Part shown: positions 13,445 through 25,537 of the stretch, in pieces
Layout: every line of letters begins with the position of its first letter
Numbering within the stretch: the stretch's first letter is position 1
Assembly (NCBI RefSeq): GCF_026230105.1
Contig: NC_079474.1
Location: 30,704,294 to 30,768,293, forward strand
Direction of reading: 5' to 3'
Length of the DNA: 64,000 nt
Source: Diorhabda sublineata
Taxonomy: Eukaryota; Arthropoda; Insecta; Coleoptera; Chrysomelidae
The notes under the pieces: model-generated
What the model saw: only the letters and a program-made list of their open reading frames with translations
Told to the model about the DNA's origin: nothing
The model's database searches: none
Made by a program: the position numbers and the translations under genes

Positions 13445-14194
13445 CAAACTTATAGGTGAAACTAATTAGCGTGTTAAAATAGATACCTAGTGAAGTTTTT
13501 GCGGGTAATGTATAATTCCTGTATGATTTTATCTGTCGAGCTTCTAGAACTCATTGAGATACTAGATATATTCGATATTCCTGGAAATTCAAGCTACCTT
13601 TATCGTAGAATATGAAAGGTTTCTCTAAGAAAAACGAGAAAAATGTTCACTCAAAGAATATTTGTTATAGAAGAATTTCAATTTCTACAGTTATGAATGA
13701 AAATTCTGTTAGTGATTCATCACTTATTCATCTGAAGGAAATTAGGCATCACAAAAACTACTCATTCCAATAGAGAAAAGTTACCCAACATCTAATTGTT
13801 GATATTTCATTAGTAATGGAATGCTCATGATTTGATCTACGTAATTTGTAAATTTGCAGGACTCTATATTTTACACTCATTTTTATATTTTTAAAAAGTT
13901 GGTATTGTTGGTAATGCTATTTAGGATTTTTTGAAATTTTAAGTAAATATGGATGACATCACAGAAAAAATTGCTAATGTTTTTATAAATGTGAATTTGG
14001 ATTCTAGTTATTTTCAGGGTTATATATACTATTAACCATGAAATAAATATTAACAAATGAATCTATATGAAATAATTGATCCTTATATATACGGGGGCTG
14101 ACATTTTTAATAGTGAAATCAATCAGGACGTGTTGTGATACGAGTGCTATTTGAGTTGTTCACACATACTTGGAACATTCATCTTGGTCAAAAA

Positions 14195-14770
14195 ATGGAG
14201 TTAAATCGCGAATCTTTTCTCGTGATGATTTCTTATGACTTAAGATACGTGGATTAAACCAACAGCAGTGTGCCAATCAACTCGTTTCAACTTTGGTGAT
14301 GAAGCATCATCATATTTCATTGGTTATCGGAACTCAATCGTGGTCGCACTTTTCTAAAAGATGAAAAATGTGAAGATCATCATCCAAATTCAGCTGTTGT
14401 GCCTGAAAATATCGATGTTGTGCGTGAATTGATATCGTAAGATCATCATGTGTCAAACTGTAAGATTTGGACATACTTGGTTATTAGTTCCACTCGTATA
14501 CATTTAACCCTTTATGAACATGTGGCTGTTGAAAAGATTTACTTAACATCACAACAATCGACTGTATGGATCTTTCAAGTCGAGCCAAATACAATAAAAG
14601 TCGTTTATGCCCGAAGAACTTCTAAGTAGAACGATCGATTCTGAATGGTACACCAACGTTTGTTTGCTACAAGTGGAGCCAATCGCAAAATGACATTCTC
14701 CACAGCGACAATGCGGTAGTTCAAACAAGCATTGAAAAAAATTTGGATCAATTGATTCGCCACCGTTCTC
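14195..14770 (+). pseudogene. Mariner transposase relic, internally deleted
   Basis: Translation from the ATG at 14195 begins MELNRESFLVMI and continues in shifting frames as TQQQCANQL-like and FNRGRTFLKDE-like blocks, VVPENIDVVRELI, STRIHLTLYEHVAVEKI, then QQSTVWIFQVEPNTIKVVY and IDSEWYTNVCL, and finally ILHSDNAVVQTS. This is the standard mariner order: N-terminal helix-turn-helix pair, linker, catalytic domain. The stretch between HVAVEKI and QQSTVW, which holds the first catalytic Asp (GDETW region), is deleted. The second Asp survives in HSDNA. The YSPDLAP box with the third Asp is not found; after about 14770 the sequence departs from mariner. A likely left end lies just upstream at about 14090 (ACGGGGGCTGACATTTTTAA). 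Inactive. Confidence 0.8.
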
Positions 14771-17700
14771 AGCAACTGGATTGTATTCTTCCAGTTAATG
14801 TACAATTTCATGACAAAAAAAAATCAGTTTAAGAACTTTTAAGATGTAGTTTGTGAAGAAATTGAAGCCAAACAACTGTCGATGTGCCGCCACATCGCTC
14901 GAATAGGCTGAAGCAAAACTACAAATTGGTATTGACTCTCGCTACAAATGTTTGTTCTCCAGTGAAACTCAATTTTAATGGAATAGTTATGTATATGAAC
15001 AAAATTTGGAGTGATTATAATCTACAAGTTTTTTCAGATCCACAGAAAACTACTTTTTGTAAGGTGGTCAGTAGAGTCATTGGTTCATATATTTTTTAAT
15101 ATGATGATGATCAGAATATTACTGTGAATTGTAAACGTTGAAGGTACGAAATATAATTGAATGAATCATTACTCGAAGAGCTATTGGCATATGTACCAAA
15201 AAGTTTGTGAAAAGTGATATTCCAATTTGCGGATTCTATGCGACCCCATGGTCGAAATAATATTTAAATATCAATGGTACAAAATTTTCTATCCCATAGA
15301 GACGACAATATATTTTTTCTGTAATATTATGGTTTAAACTTGTGTGTATGTGAAAAAGCACCCCTTATTTGAACCCATAATGAGCACCCTCATAAAATTA
15401 TCTTTATATTGATTTTCAATCACCGCAATTGAAGATATTGTTTTTGGGTGGGAAGTTTTGTATCTTTCTCTGAATTAGCACGTAGGAATGTATTTATTTT
15501 TGATGATATATTAAAGCTCCTGCAAATAGAGCTGCAGTTGGTTCTATAGGGATGGTGTTTCACTGTTTAAAAATGATTCAAATGAAGTTTTTCAATTTAG
15601 GTGTATTGGAAGAACGGGCGCAATCTATGTCAAAAAAAAAATAAGTAAGACCAAAATCTTCACATTAGGGACATCACGGATGACCCGGAGTACCCCTAAT
15701 GCGTGGAGGAGGATTAAATTGTAGATCAAGTCATCTATCTTAACAGTTTGACATCGAAAGGTTCAAGCCTTACATGCGATAATTCAATATTTCTAATCGG
15801 TTTATCTAATATTGCAAAAAATAAAGTCACTGTTGTTGAAAATCATTAGAATGGATAAAAGTGGAAAATTCCTGTTTTGTATCACATAATCAAATACGAA
15901 ACCATTTTTGGGAGAGTGTACAATTGAAATATCATGCTGGTCATATTTCTGTAACCGAAAAGACCATAAAATATATATTTTATGTGATTTTACTATTAAG
16001 GTACCTGTTTGTAGTTACATCTTTCCGTTGATTTATCTGATGCAGAAAATTTATTCATAGAATTAAGTTGTTTTGAAATTGAATATTATTACAGGAAAGT
16101 TGGGTTTACTGAAGTATATGCAAATGTTGGAACGGTTATGCAAGATCCGCAAGTTATTTTAGGACTTTGATTCCTTCGGGAAATTTAATGTGGAAAAATA
16201 AAATGAAAGTACATTTGTAGGAAACAGGCTGATATATTTACCGAGGTTATGGAAATTTAACAGTTATATTGTCGTTTTCATCTAATACCGATCTTTAAAA
16301 TTACTACTAGAAACAAAAACAAAATTATCTAGTGATATATATCTAACGGAACTATAAAACTAAAGTGCTTTATCCACAGATATGTCCTTTTTTGATTACA
16401 TTACACAACATTAACTTTCTGTGCTTTGTTTGTAATCACTACACTACACCAAAAGTGTTAATCCTTTGCATAATATAGTAGATGATGGCTTCTGACTTCA
16501 TCAAATATATTCTTCAAGCTTATTTATAAAAAATAATAAATATTGTTAGTTTTTATACCAGATTGTTTTCCAGTCTACTGGTCAAAAAAGGTCCTAAGCA
16601 AAAACATCGATGTCTCGGGAGTTCTTATAATACCACGAATCTTTCAGAGACGAAAAAGGTTACATATTCAATCTTGATTGGTAGGTCGTGGATAGACCCT
16701 TGACCTTATTATAAATAGGGATACAAATGTCTGAAAATTGACCTGAAACTCACAAATTCAGTGACTAAAACTAGAAAAACGATCAATAATCCATTTAAAT
16801 ATTTATGAAGTATTCATTCTTTAAAAGAAGGCGTGTATTTGACGGCTTGAAATCAAATCCCAAGACTACACCAAGAAATAAAATACTCAAATTGATTAGG
16901 TATAAGGTTACTGTTTAGATAATAAAAAACTCTATATCTATAAGGTGTTTTTTCCATTTTCCAATTATCCAGAGAAACAAAAAGTCTCCATAGACAATAA
17001 TTATTGTTACGAAAAATAACTTTCAATCTATAGCTACTGTTTCAGTAGTTATTTCGAGTATTATATAAGGGCCTATCACTTTATTCGATCCATGACCCAT
17101 TTATAGTACAGAACTGGTGTAGAAATTTTTTTTTATTGAGTATAATCTTTAATAACATTAGCACATATTTGTAGGAATTTTCATTCGCCTTGAGAGAAAG
17201 ATTATTAAGTCTTTTATAACTTTATCATCCGAAGAAAATTAGTTACCATATAATCAGTAGTATTTGGTGGAAAGCAAATTTTGAAAAAATGATGAATAGT
17301 CAACTAATTAGAAAGCTGACTGTGATTAGCTTTCACTCAGCATTATTTTTGTATAGACTTATCCTATTTTGTAATTAGATAAGCATATTAAGCACCTGTA
17401 ATTAGATGTAATCTAATCCAGGGTCTTAAAATATGGTTATTTCTCTACTAAAAATTGCATCATGATGTTTTTTCGCCGTCGCTGAACCTGGATGTTCCCA
17501 CTTTTTTTTAATGCATTTGGTCTCTACCTCATAGTAACTCATGTACAGTTAATAATATTACTGAAGAATTAAGGTCGTCTTGTCTAGAGTGCTTTTTTTG
17601 AGTTTGAGAAAATAAAAATTCAGTTCCGCTAAAGAAACGAAAAAATGAACTCAATAATTTGAAAGAAATACGATTTACAAATTAAAAAGCTATATGATAA

Positions 17701-18100
17701 TCCAGAATTCCTGGTCTTATATGAAGATATGGTAGGTATGAAGATAAGATATTATATAATAAAATAATCGGTTACTTAGGCCTTTTTAGGGCTATTCTAC
17801 AAGAGCAACAAGAACGAGACAGTTCAATTGCCAAACGCATAAAAATTATGCCCATTCTACACGAGCGTATTTTACTGTGTTACGAGCAGAAGTGCATGGA
17901 GTGATAGAATACATACAATCATTTTAGCTGAGAGTTTACGAAAATACCACGTTTATTTTTACGTAAGTATCTTATTGTGAATCATTAAGATCTTCTTTAG
18001 CAATCTGCGGAAGTTTGTTTCTATATATATAGAGCTTAAAAAGAATATTTTAATAGTTACTAATCATGGAAATAAAAACAGCTTAGATTGAGTTAGTTAT
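14771..18100. other. Intergenic, nothing supported
   Basis: The plus-strand frame at 14884-15099 (71 codons) directly follows the mariner relic but does not match mariner and is not recognised. Two similar 17-bp words, GGCTATTCTACAAGAGC (17791) and GCCCATTCTACACGAGC (17850), occur as near direct repeats and might mark a small non-autonomous element. I see no gene. Confidence 0.35.
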
Positions 18101-18118
18101 TTGATTTTGCTTTTCCAG

Positions 18119-18529
18119 AGTTTTCCCACGAATAATATCCCTAGCACGTCAATTTCACTTAACGAGAAATACTATTTATATATTGTTTGGAAGGAAAAAT
18201 CAAATATTATTTTAATTCTGAATTGTTTATACTACTATTTACTGACATTATTTTATTTCATATTAATCACGTCAAGAACGAAGAAAACAATTTATGACTC
18301 TATTCAATCAACACGGACCAATGGATATATTACTGATAATATAATCAACTTCACAGCAACTGTAACGAGTATCAGATACAACAAAATCTTTTCAACGTAT
18401 TCCTTTTCATCTCTATACACTTTTTGTGGAGAATTCAATAAATCCAATACCCTTTTTATAATAGCTCTTCAAAATGGCTATAAAATACCAACATCGCTTC
18501 TCTATTATTGGAAAATCTTTGATCATTGA
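18119..18529 (+). other. Possible chemoreceptor-like exon
   Basis: An open frame of about 137 codons begins right after a good splice acceptor (polypyrimidine tract and CAG ending at 18118) and ends at a stop near 18529. It is rich in hydrophobic residues, with a strong membrane-like segment IILILNCLYYYLLTLFYFIL followed by TNGYITDNIINFTATVTSI. Length, hydrophobic pattern and the N-terminal style resemble the first exon of an insect gustatory receptor (seven-pass membrane protein of sensory neurons). No diagnostic C-terminal motif is present and I found no second exon, so this is a weak inference. AT-rich DNA can produce hydrophobic frames by chance. Confidence 0.25.
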
Positions 18530-20590
18530 TCCATTTTTTCAAGTTTAGCAACAAACAATAATCTTAGGGGGTTAATCTGGTGAATAGGTATCAATTCAAG
18601 CTTTAATTTAGTGAATAGGGCCTATTTAGTAATAAATTTGTAAGCACATTATCTTCAAAAAACAACAACCTTTTTACTCTTCGCTGAACGTTCCATAGTC
18701 GCATAGAACTTAATCTGGATAAATTTTAATGTTTTAAGATAGTACTTGAAAATTACCTCATTCACTATGACTTCATATACAGGTTAAAATGTGTTCACAT
18801 TCCTTGAAATCGGTTCTCAGCAACCAATTCATTATTTTCATTGTTATTTTGTGTCTAATTGGCAGTTATGAATCCGTTTTACATTAATGGTAATAGAACG
18901 GAACAAAAACGTTCTTTATATCAATTGAAATATTCTATAACTATTTTTGCTACATAGCTTTTTTTGAATTAATCGTTCTTAAGAACGATTATGACAACCG
19001 TAGAACTCGCATAATGCCAGATATATCTAGACTGGAATCAATCAAAATAACTTTGAATTTGAAAACGTTTCACCATCTTCTCCAACTAACTTGACATATT
19101 TCAACCGATTCAATCAAAATTTCTATTGATCAATGGAAGCTAAACGTTTAATGTGTCCTTTTAGGACTTTTTATTATAGCAGGCGGTTTATTAACAGTAT
19201 TTATTTTAAATAATCTAGGAAAGTCTATCTATTTATTCTGTTTTTTTTTTGTTCCAGAGGTTTGTAGAATTAGTTAAGTGATATTTATGAGTGAGTTATT
19301 ATAAATAGTGAATAGCGTGCAACTAAATTATGAATGTAAGCGTTAGTGTTTGTTTATTCGCCCCATGAATTATGAGAGGGTAAATAAATACGAAAAATGT
19401 TACATTATTGATTAACAAATTTTCAAAGAATCGATATCAAATCAATGTTTCTCAGGAGATATTTGACTAATCTCTTAGGTAATTAATTAATATCTCATAT
19501 AGTGGAATTGTGTTTCTTGAATTTGTTTTCTGATTATTTTGACATAACCTGGATACAGATTCCTTTGTCAAAATCTCAAAATGCTGCATATTATATTTTT
19601 GATCTTTTTCTCTCTAATAGGATATTATGACACAATAAATAAGATTATCAATAAGTTTTCTGACATAGACTGCAGATGAATTATAGTGATATAAAATGGG
19701 TCCCAAGTATTAAAACGTTTTATGACGTTAAAGCCCAAAATAATAGGTAATCAATAGATATAAAGGACGTACATAACATCGGCCGCCTTCTAAAATAGAC
19801 ACATTTATCGACTTAATGAACTAATAAAAACGAATTATACATTTCAGAATGATAAATGAATCCTGGTATAAATTCAGGTGAATCTTTGAGTATTGGAAAT
19901 ATATTGTGTGCGAAAAACTCCCTGTGGCTTGAAATATTTGCAACTAAGGAGATAATTTGGCTGTTTTATAATGAAACGGTTATTCTGACTAAAAATAATT
20001 ATAGTTTTAAAAAAACACCCTTTCAAAGCACATCAAACTAAAAAGTTGAAAAATATTTTTTTTTCAAATAATCTTGAGTAATTAGTTTTAGAATATTTGG
20101 TTGATACATAAGTGATGTGAGAAATTGGAGGAAGGACAAAATAAATATCAAGTTTAATTATAGAACGAAAATGAAAGAGAATTTCCCATCACCCCATGCT
20201 CACTATACGTGAGTTTTTCACTTCTAATAAGAGTATTGTGAACAATTCGTGAAAATCGTTATGTGATTCAGTATTAAATGGCAATAGATGATTGCAAAAT
20301 GACTTTACAGAAATATTTGTTGAATATAAATATTGATTCATAATGTGATAGTTAATCCCTCTCATTTAGAAAGTAATTTTGAAAATTATCCAATTTGGGT
20401 CAACCTATCAAATGATGGAGTAATTAAAAGCTTTATGTTTGGAAAAACAAATGCTTAAAAGCTGTAAAGCTGTTAAAAACATACACCACTGAAAAAATGA
20501 GAGACTGCTGGAGAGAGAAAAAATTTGAGTGCCGTGGAATTACTGGTAGAATATTGATTAATAAATACCATTAGAACACGGTGGATTTTT
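18530..20590. other. Intergenic, nothing supported
   Basis: AT-rich sequence without recognisable coding, RNA or element signals. The short frame at 19856-20041 is not recognised. Confidence 0.4.
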
Positions 20591-20601
20591 TATTGGAGTT
20601 A

Positions 20602-21322
20602 TCACACAAAAATAAATCTTTCATATTTGAAGTATATTCTACCGAATTTCATGGTTTTATTCCTATGATCAGCAAGCTCTTTGATACCTTGATAACACAA
20701 TCCTTTAGGCTTGAATGCAAAAAACTGTTACTCTGTATTTTAAACGTCTTCTTTGGAATAAAATTTCCCGCGATAGATCTGAATAAATAGAAATCTGACA
20801 GTGCAAGATCCGGTCTTAATTCTAGATGTAGTAGAAACTCAATACTACTAAGTTCTTTGATCTTATTCCGTATAGCTTTCGCAGTATGTAGTTAATCTTG
20901 TAGAAGAACTCGCTTTGGGTTGATTAAATCTGTATATTTCCCCAGTAAAATTTGAATAAATTAGCTTCATAATTTTACCAGATGAACAACAAAACTTTCC
21001 ACTATGAATATGGTTATTGCCCTTTGTTCAAATACCGATTTTCCATATTCAGGTTGTTTATATTTCATTTTTTATCTCAATTGACAATTATTCATCAACT
21101 TTCATATATTTCACCTAATGACTTTTAATGGCGATATATGGTATCTTTAGATGGGAGTCCGATAATCTATTTCTACTGCTTTCCTTGTAACCTCAATCTC
21201 ATGTAGGTCATCAACTGTATTTTTCCTTTCAATTTCACATATTTTCCCATTCCTACATCCGCTCCAAAGTTTTGAATCCAAATGTCATACAATACACGAA
21301 TTTCATATTTATCGCACTCCAT
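20602..21322 (-). pseudogene. Mariner transposase relic
   Basis: On the minus strand a mariner-type transposase can be followed from about 21322 (MECDKYEIRVLYDIW) to a TGA at 20602. Matching blocks are KVLLFIW-NYEANLFKFYWG (the KxMLCVWWD block), PKRVLLQD-LHTAKAIRNKI (second catalytic Asp and HTA), LRPDLALSDFYLFRSI (the YSPDLAPSDY.LFR box with the third Asp) and a C-terminus GIKELADHRNKTMKFGRIYF like the family's GI..L..RW.K.I...G.YF. The segment between the N-terminus and KVLLF is poorly matched, the Trp residues of VWW are degraded, and frame changes and stops occur throughout. It differs in sequence from the relics at 14.2, 23.2 and 35.1 kb, so it is a separate lineage. Confidence 0.7.
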
Positions 21323-22334
21323 ACTATTTAATATGGAAACGTACCGCGTCGTCAATGAACAAAGAGATTAAAAAAATTGAATTGTACTTCTCATAGAGTT
21401 CGAAATCATCCTGAACAAGTTTAAATTGAGTCGCAACATATGAAAACCGATATTATTTATGAGAAACCCCTATATCAACATATGGATACTGAATTAATGA
21501 AAATATTTAATGAACAGGTACATCAAACTTGATTGCTCTAAAAGTCAATACGCAACTCTGCTCAAATTTGAGGATGGAGAATGAAAAATTGAACTTAAAG
21601 AATTTGAAAATTATATTTAAATATCAAGATTTGATTTTTAAATGTAAATTATTAACATAATGAAATAAATAATGAACAATCTATTGGTAATGCAAGATTA
21701 GACAAAAAGCTTTTTAGAAAGTTAGTTTTTAGAAAAAAATCTTCGTTTTTCAACTTTATGATGAATTTTATATTTATCCTGAACTTTTTTCTGTCGTGCT
21801 TTGGTGATTTTCGCTTGCAGGCACTCTACAAATATAACAGAACTATTAAAGACACCGTCTTTTTTTATTCTGGTATTCGACTCACGCTAAGATATCCTTC
21901 TCTCTTGCTTCCTATATATCGAACTTGAGTCGGTTAACAAATACCTCGGCTATAAATCGAGTGGAATTTCTACGAGTTCTTTCGCTGAAAGATATGGAGA
22001 TATGGAAAATATATTCGGGATATGTTTGTATATGAGCGAAGACTAAACGCCTTCAAAAATATATCTTAGAGATAAGGAAATTATAAGTTTGAGTAATGAA
22101 AAATATATTCGAAACGATCGTTTAAATTGTTAATAAATGTGTAAATCGTTTATATAGGAATTTCTTAGACGTCCACCACCTTCTTTTAGCATAAGTAATT
22201 TATTTCTTAGCACTTTCAATAGCTGATAGTTCTTTTTGTTTAGTTTGGTTCGAAATATAATTATAGATACCAGAGCTTACACACTTGGTTTCGCTCATCA
22301 AATTTACCGAGCACTTCATTGATAATATTTGTCT

Positions 22335-22910
22335 CGTAAGACCGAAGAAGCTGTAGCCGCTGCACAAGAAAGCATTGAAGAATATCCAAATCAATCCATC
22401 TGATGCCGTTCTACATTCTACTCTACGAAACGATCGTGGCTAAAGTGTTTTCAAGATTCAATTTCGTGAATTAGAATCAAAATAATATTGAAATTCCAGT
22501 TTTGATTGAATGGGTACATAACGAAGCAGATTTTTCGACTTTGGAATGAGTATAATCCACGTAAAAAAACCAGAATATCCACAGAAAATTATCATAACGG
22601 TCAGAATATTACTATTAATAATAAAAGAGAATTTTTTAGTGTCTCAATTAGCTGGCATTAATCTTGCCGTGATTTCGATAGGTTAACGTCACATACTACA
22701 CTGGAAGTACTTGAAGGGATTTACCTTTGATGAATAATTCAAAACGATGGTCGCAGAGATCGTGTGATTGACCCCAATGGATTATTTGCTTCAGGTTTAT
22801 GTAGTATTACTTGTTTATGGCAATAATTGAACTCCTAAAAATCAACATTCGTAGAGATCCTGACGAAATATAGATGTTTATACTGAGAAAAGTTTGTGGT
22901 AATTACTAGT
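22335..22910 (+). pseudogene. DUF4817-type DDE transposase fragment
   Basis: Plus-strand translation gives RKTEEAVAAAQESIEEYPNQ then a stop, CRSTF, a jump (deletion), then FQF-LNGYITKQIFRLWNEY and NPRKKTRISTENYHNGQNIT, and later WSQRSCD-PQ / LTPMDYLLQVY and VVLLVYGNN. These correspond to the linker (VAA....ENPNQS.R..S..LG.S), the FWLNGYVNKQN.R.W blocks and the RSCDLTPLDYFLWGYVKS box of the insect DUF4817/Tc-like transposases. The HPYK helix, the first catalytic Asp region and the QQDG block are missing or unrecognisable. This is the same broad family as the element at 24.7-29.3 kb but a different subgroup (the RSCDLTP form), and it lies on the other strand. Confidence 0.7.
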
Positions 22911-23232
22911 CCAGATTTTGCCCTCTACGCTCGAGCCTTGAGGATACCACGACCGATGTTATTGTTTTAAATTATTGTCCTAAAATTTTATGTCTAACGA
23001 AGTTCATTCTATTGGTATTAAAAAATTATTTTTTGGTTTTAATATGATACAAACTTTTGTTTGCTTAAAGAATCTTTTATCTTTATTTTCTTTCTGGATA
23101 CTTATGCATGCATCAGTGACAAATATTAACAAACTTTATACAAAGTTTCAACTTGTTAGTTGTTACTCCTGATCTATTTTATATAGTAGATAGTATAGCT
23201 TACACGACCTCTTAATTAAGTTGTTTTGGGAA

Positions 23233-24075
23233 ATGTCTCTTAATCGATTTTCGTCGTGTTATAAAATTTTTGACTGAAGAAGGATTAAAACCAACACAAA
23301 TCTAGAACAGAATAGAGGTTGTTTACGGTAACTTATGCCCATTATGTTCAACTATAAAAAATTAGTCGGCGGGGACGAGAATCATTAGAAGATGAGGGAG
23401 ATTCCGTGATAGGAATACTCCAGAAAACATTAAATTAGTGGAAGAAGTTGTTATAAGTGATCTAAATCTAAGAACAAATAAATTTCAACACACACTAGCA
23501 TTATCAAAACAAGTGAGAATATTGTTAGCGATTTTTAGAGCTTTACTGCCAGAACCAAGAAAGTACAATCCAATAAAGTAATGAAACTAAAGTCTTTCAC
23601 TATAAGCAGACATCCAAAAGAGATTCCACGGAGTGGCATGGAAAAAGCGAGGTCACCAAAAAATGATTGCCATAATATTTTCATTAACTCCAAGGAATAA
23701 AACACAACCGTTAAGGTGGGCATATTACTTTGACTTACTAAGGAGTTTCATTAAGAAGTTATCGAGAAAAGGTATTGCAAAATCAGCTTTGCTTCATGAC
23801 AATTCCCTAGTCCACATTGCTCGCTTTCCAAGGTTATTGTTCACGAACACCCACCATATAGCCTTGATCGAGCCCAGTCTATTTTTTGTTCGCAAAGCTG
23901 AAAGCCGAGTTAAAAGATAAAACATTTAACAGTTGAACGTACATTGTGACTAAAATAGTGGCTGGTAAGCTTTAGTCAGATATTCTGAAAAAATGTATTA
24001 AAACATGGTGACAGTTTTTTTTATTTACGACTTTTCTATGTTAGGCAAGAACTCATGGACCGTACCATTCATTTT
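23233..24075 (+). pseudogene. Mariner (SETMAR-like) transposase relic
   Basis: From the ATG at 23233 (MSLN) the frames give FRRVIKFLTEEGLKPTQI, NRIEVVYGNLCPLCSTIKN, TPENIKLVEEVVISD, then FHYKQTSKRDS, KMIAIIF, IKHNRLRWAYYFDLL, KKLSRKGIAKSALLHDNSLV and FAKLKAELKDKTFN. This is the order of an SETMAR-type mariner transposase: N-terminal HTH, linker, catalytic core, HDN box, and the LK.HL.G...F.S end. The first catalytic Asp block (TGDETW) is lost between about 23520 and 23580, and the PPYSPDLAPSDY box is degraded. The likely right terminus is near 24040-24075 (TTAGGCAAGAACTCATGGAC). Several stops and frameshifts; inactive. Confidence 0.8.
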
Positions 24076-24679
24076 TGATTGTTGTGAATTGAGTCAAAAT
24101 TTCTATACTATAAAAAGTCCTAGATTAGTTGAAATAAACAAACAAACACATGAAACCAAAATATTTTCAGCATATTGTATTAATAACCAATAATTTAATA
24201 GGTCAGAGATATCGTCATTTTTATATCTAGTCATAAATTGCATACAAAATAATAAAATATAGTGATTGAACCAGTTGGTTAATAATTAAAAATTAGTAAA
24301 CATTCACTACAACTTTACATATAATCTGTGATTAAAAATATCAATAGGAAATTATTGTTGAAATTTTCAATTATGTCACAAAACAAACTCTTCATTTTTG
24401 TTTTTCATTTCAGTCGAATAAATTATGATCTCATTGTTATTACTCATCGGAGATTTCATTAACTTTATACTTCTTTGTGTTCTCTAATTTAATTTGGATT
24501 CTAATAGATAATTGCAGGTATATTTTTTAGTAATTACAAATTTGATTAAGCGAATGAGATCAGCAATAGTTCTTTCCACAACTCATGTTTCATATTTCCT
24601 GAGTTGTTTCATGAAAGAAATTAAATATTTATTATGGTTGTTATTGCACTAAATTATATTTGACGCGGACATTGATTCT

Positions 24680-24870
24680 TACCCACCCCCCTAGGAATAT
24701 TCGTTATTCTAGATAAGGACGAAAAATTTTCACCACATCAAACTTTATTGAAACCTAGAAAAAAATGTTACTACTTTTACCCCCTACCCTTGACAGCTAT
24801 CGACTCAAATGTTTTTGTTAGCAAGGGGGGTCGTATGATACGTCGATGAAAAGGGTTTGGAAAGCAAAAT
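24680..24870 (+). repeat. Left long terminal inverted repeat
   Basis: This arm reads CCCACCCCCCTAGGAATATT early on and TAGCAAGGGGGGTCGTATGA then GGGTTTGGAAAG near its inner end. The reverse complement of 29150-29305 carries the same series: GCCCCCACTGGGAATCTCAG, then GATAGCTACCCTC, then TAGCAAGTGGGGTCGGACGA and GAGGGTTTGAAAA. Similarity is imperfect, with a length difference in the middle of the arm. Confidence 0.65.
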
Positions 24871-24965
24871 TTTTATTTTTGAAATTTCGGATGGAATAAA
24901 TAATTAGTAAATATTATCAAAGAATAATATATTACATTCATTTTTTAATTGAATGGACTGGAGAC

Positions 24966-25278
24966 TACAAGAGATATTCGAAATGTTCTCCATTCACTTT
25001 CGGCAGAACTAGATTCTTTTTGTAGTTACCTTCCTAATCTTTTGTTGGGTCAATTTTACTACATTCTTTGACTGAGCTCTGCATGGGTCGTCAAATATTG
25101 CAAATGGATTTAAGACACAACCACAGGTGAAAGTCTAGAGGAGTCAGATCTGATAACCTTAGTAAACAGTCAATGAATCCAAGAAGCCCAATCCATCTTA
25201 TCAAATAAAAATTATTTGAAAAATTTCGAATTCGAGCAGCGTAATTTATACCCGAAGTGAATTAAAATGGATTGTTTC
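24966..25278 (-). pseudogene. DUF4817-type transposase, C-terminal part
   Basis: The minus strand encodes NYAARIRNFSNNFYLIRWIG, LLGFIDCLLRLSDLTPLDFH, LWLCLKSICNI and, after a stop, KNLVLPKVNGEHFEYLL, ending at the TAG at 24966-24968. It corresponds to the family blocks YAR.VR.YLN..FP.RWIGR.GPI.WPPRSPDLTPLDFFLWG..KS and the C-terminal ..NGGHFEHLL. The block that normally holds the second catalytic Asp (QQDG.P.H) reads as a degraded TSGINYAA, so Asp appears to be Ser here. The hAT element begins nine bases above this part and separates it from the N-terminal part. Confidence 0.75.
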
Positions 25279-25286
25279 CTCTAGAT
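25279..25286. repeat. hAT target-site duplication, left copy
   Basis: CTCTAGAT directly precedes the hAT left terminus. The right copy at 28238-28245 is CACTAGAT, so 7 of 8 bases agree. An 8-bp duplication is the hallmark of hAT insertion. Confidence 0.8.
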
Positions 25287-25537
25287 CAGAGGTGGGGAAC
25301 CTTTTTACCATTAGAGGCCACATTTAAATTAGGCAGCAATAAGAGAGGCCGCATAAACTGATTGACCAAAGAAAGTGACTTTTGTGAAATTATTATAGTT
25401 TTTCTATAGATTTAACAATTTATTGCATTATATAGAAAAAATAAAATATAATACTACAAAATTTTAAAAACAATATACATATAAAATAATATAAAAATAT
25501 AAAAAAATACAATAAAAAATATTTTTTATTCACAAAG

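Noticed and set aside
14884..15099. C-terminal continuation of the mariner transposase at 14.2 kb
   Set aside because: The frame lacks the SPDLAP box and the C-terminal mariner blocks, so I ended the mariner call at about 14770.
22200..22394. 64-codon minus-strand frame
   Set aside because: It is opposite the plus-strand DUF4817 transposase segment (RKTEEAVAAAQ) and has no recognisable content.
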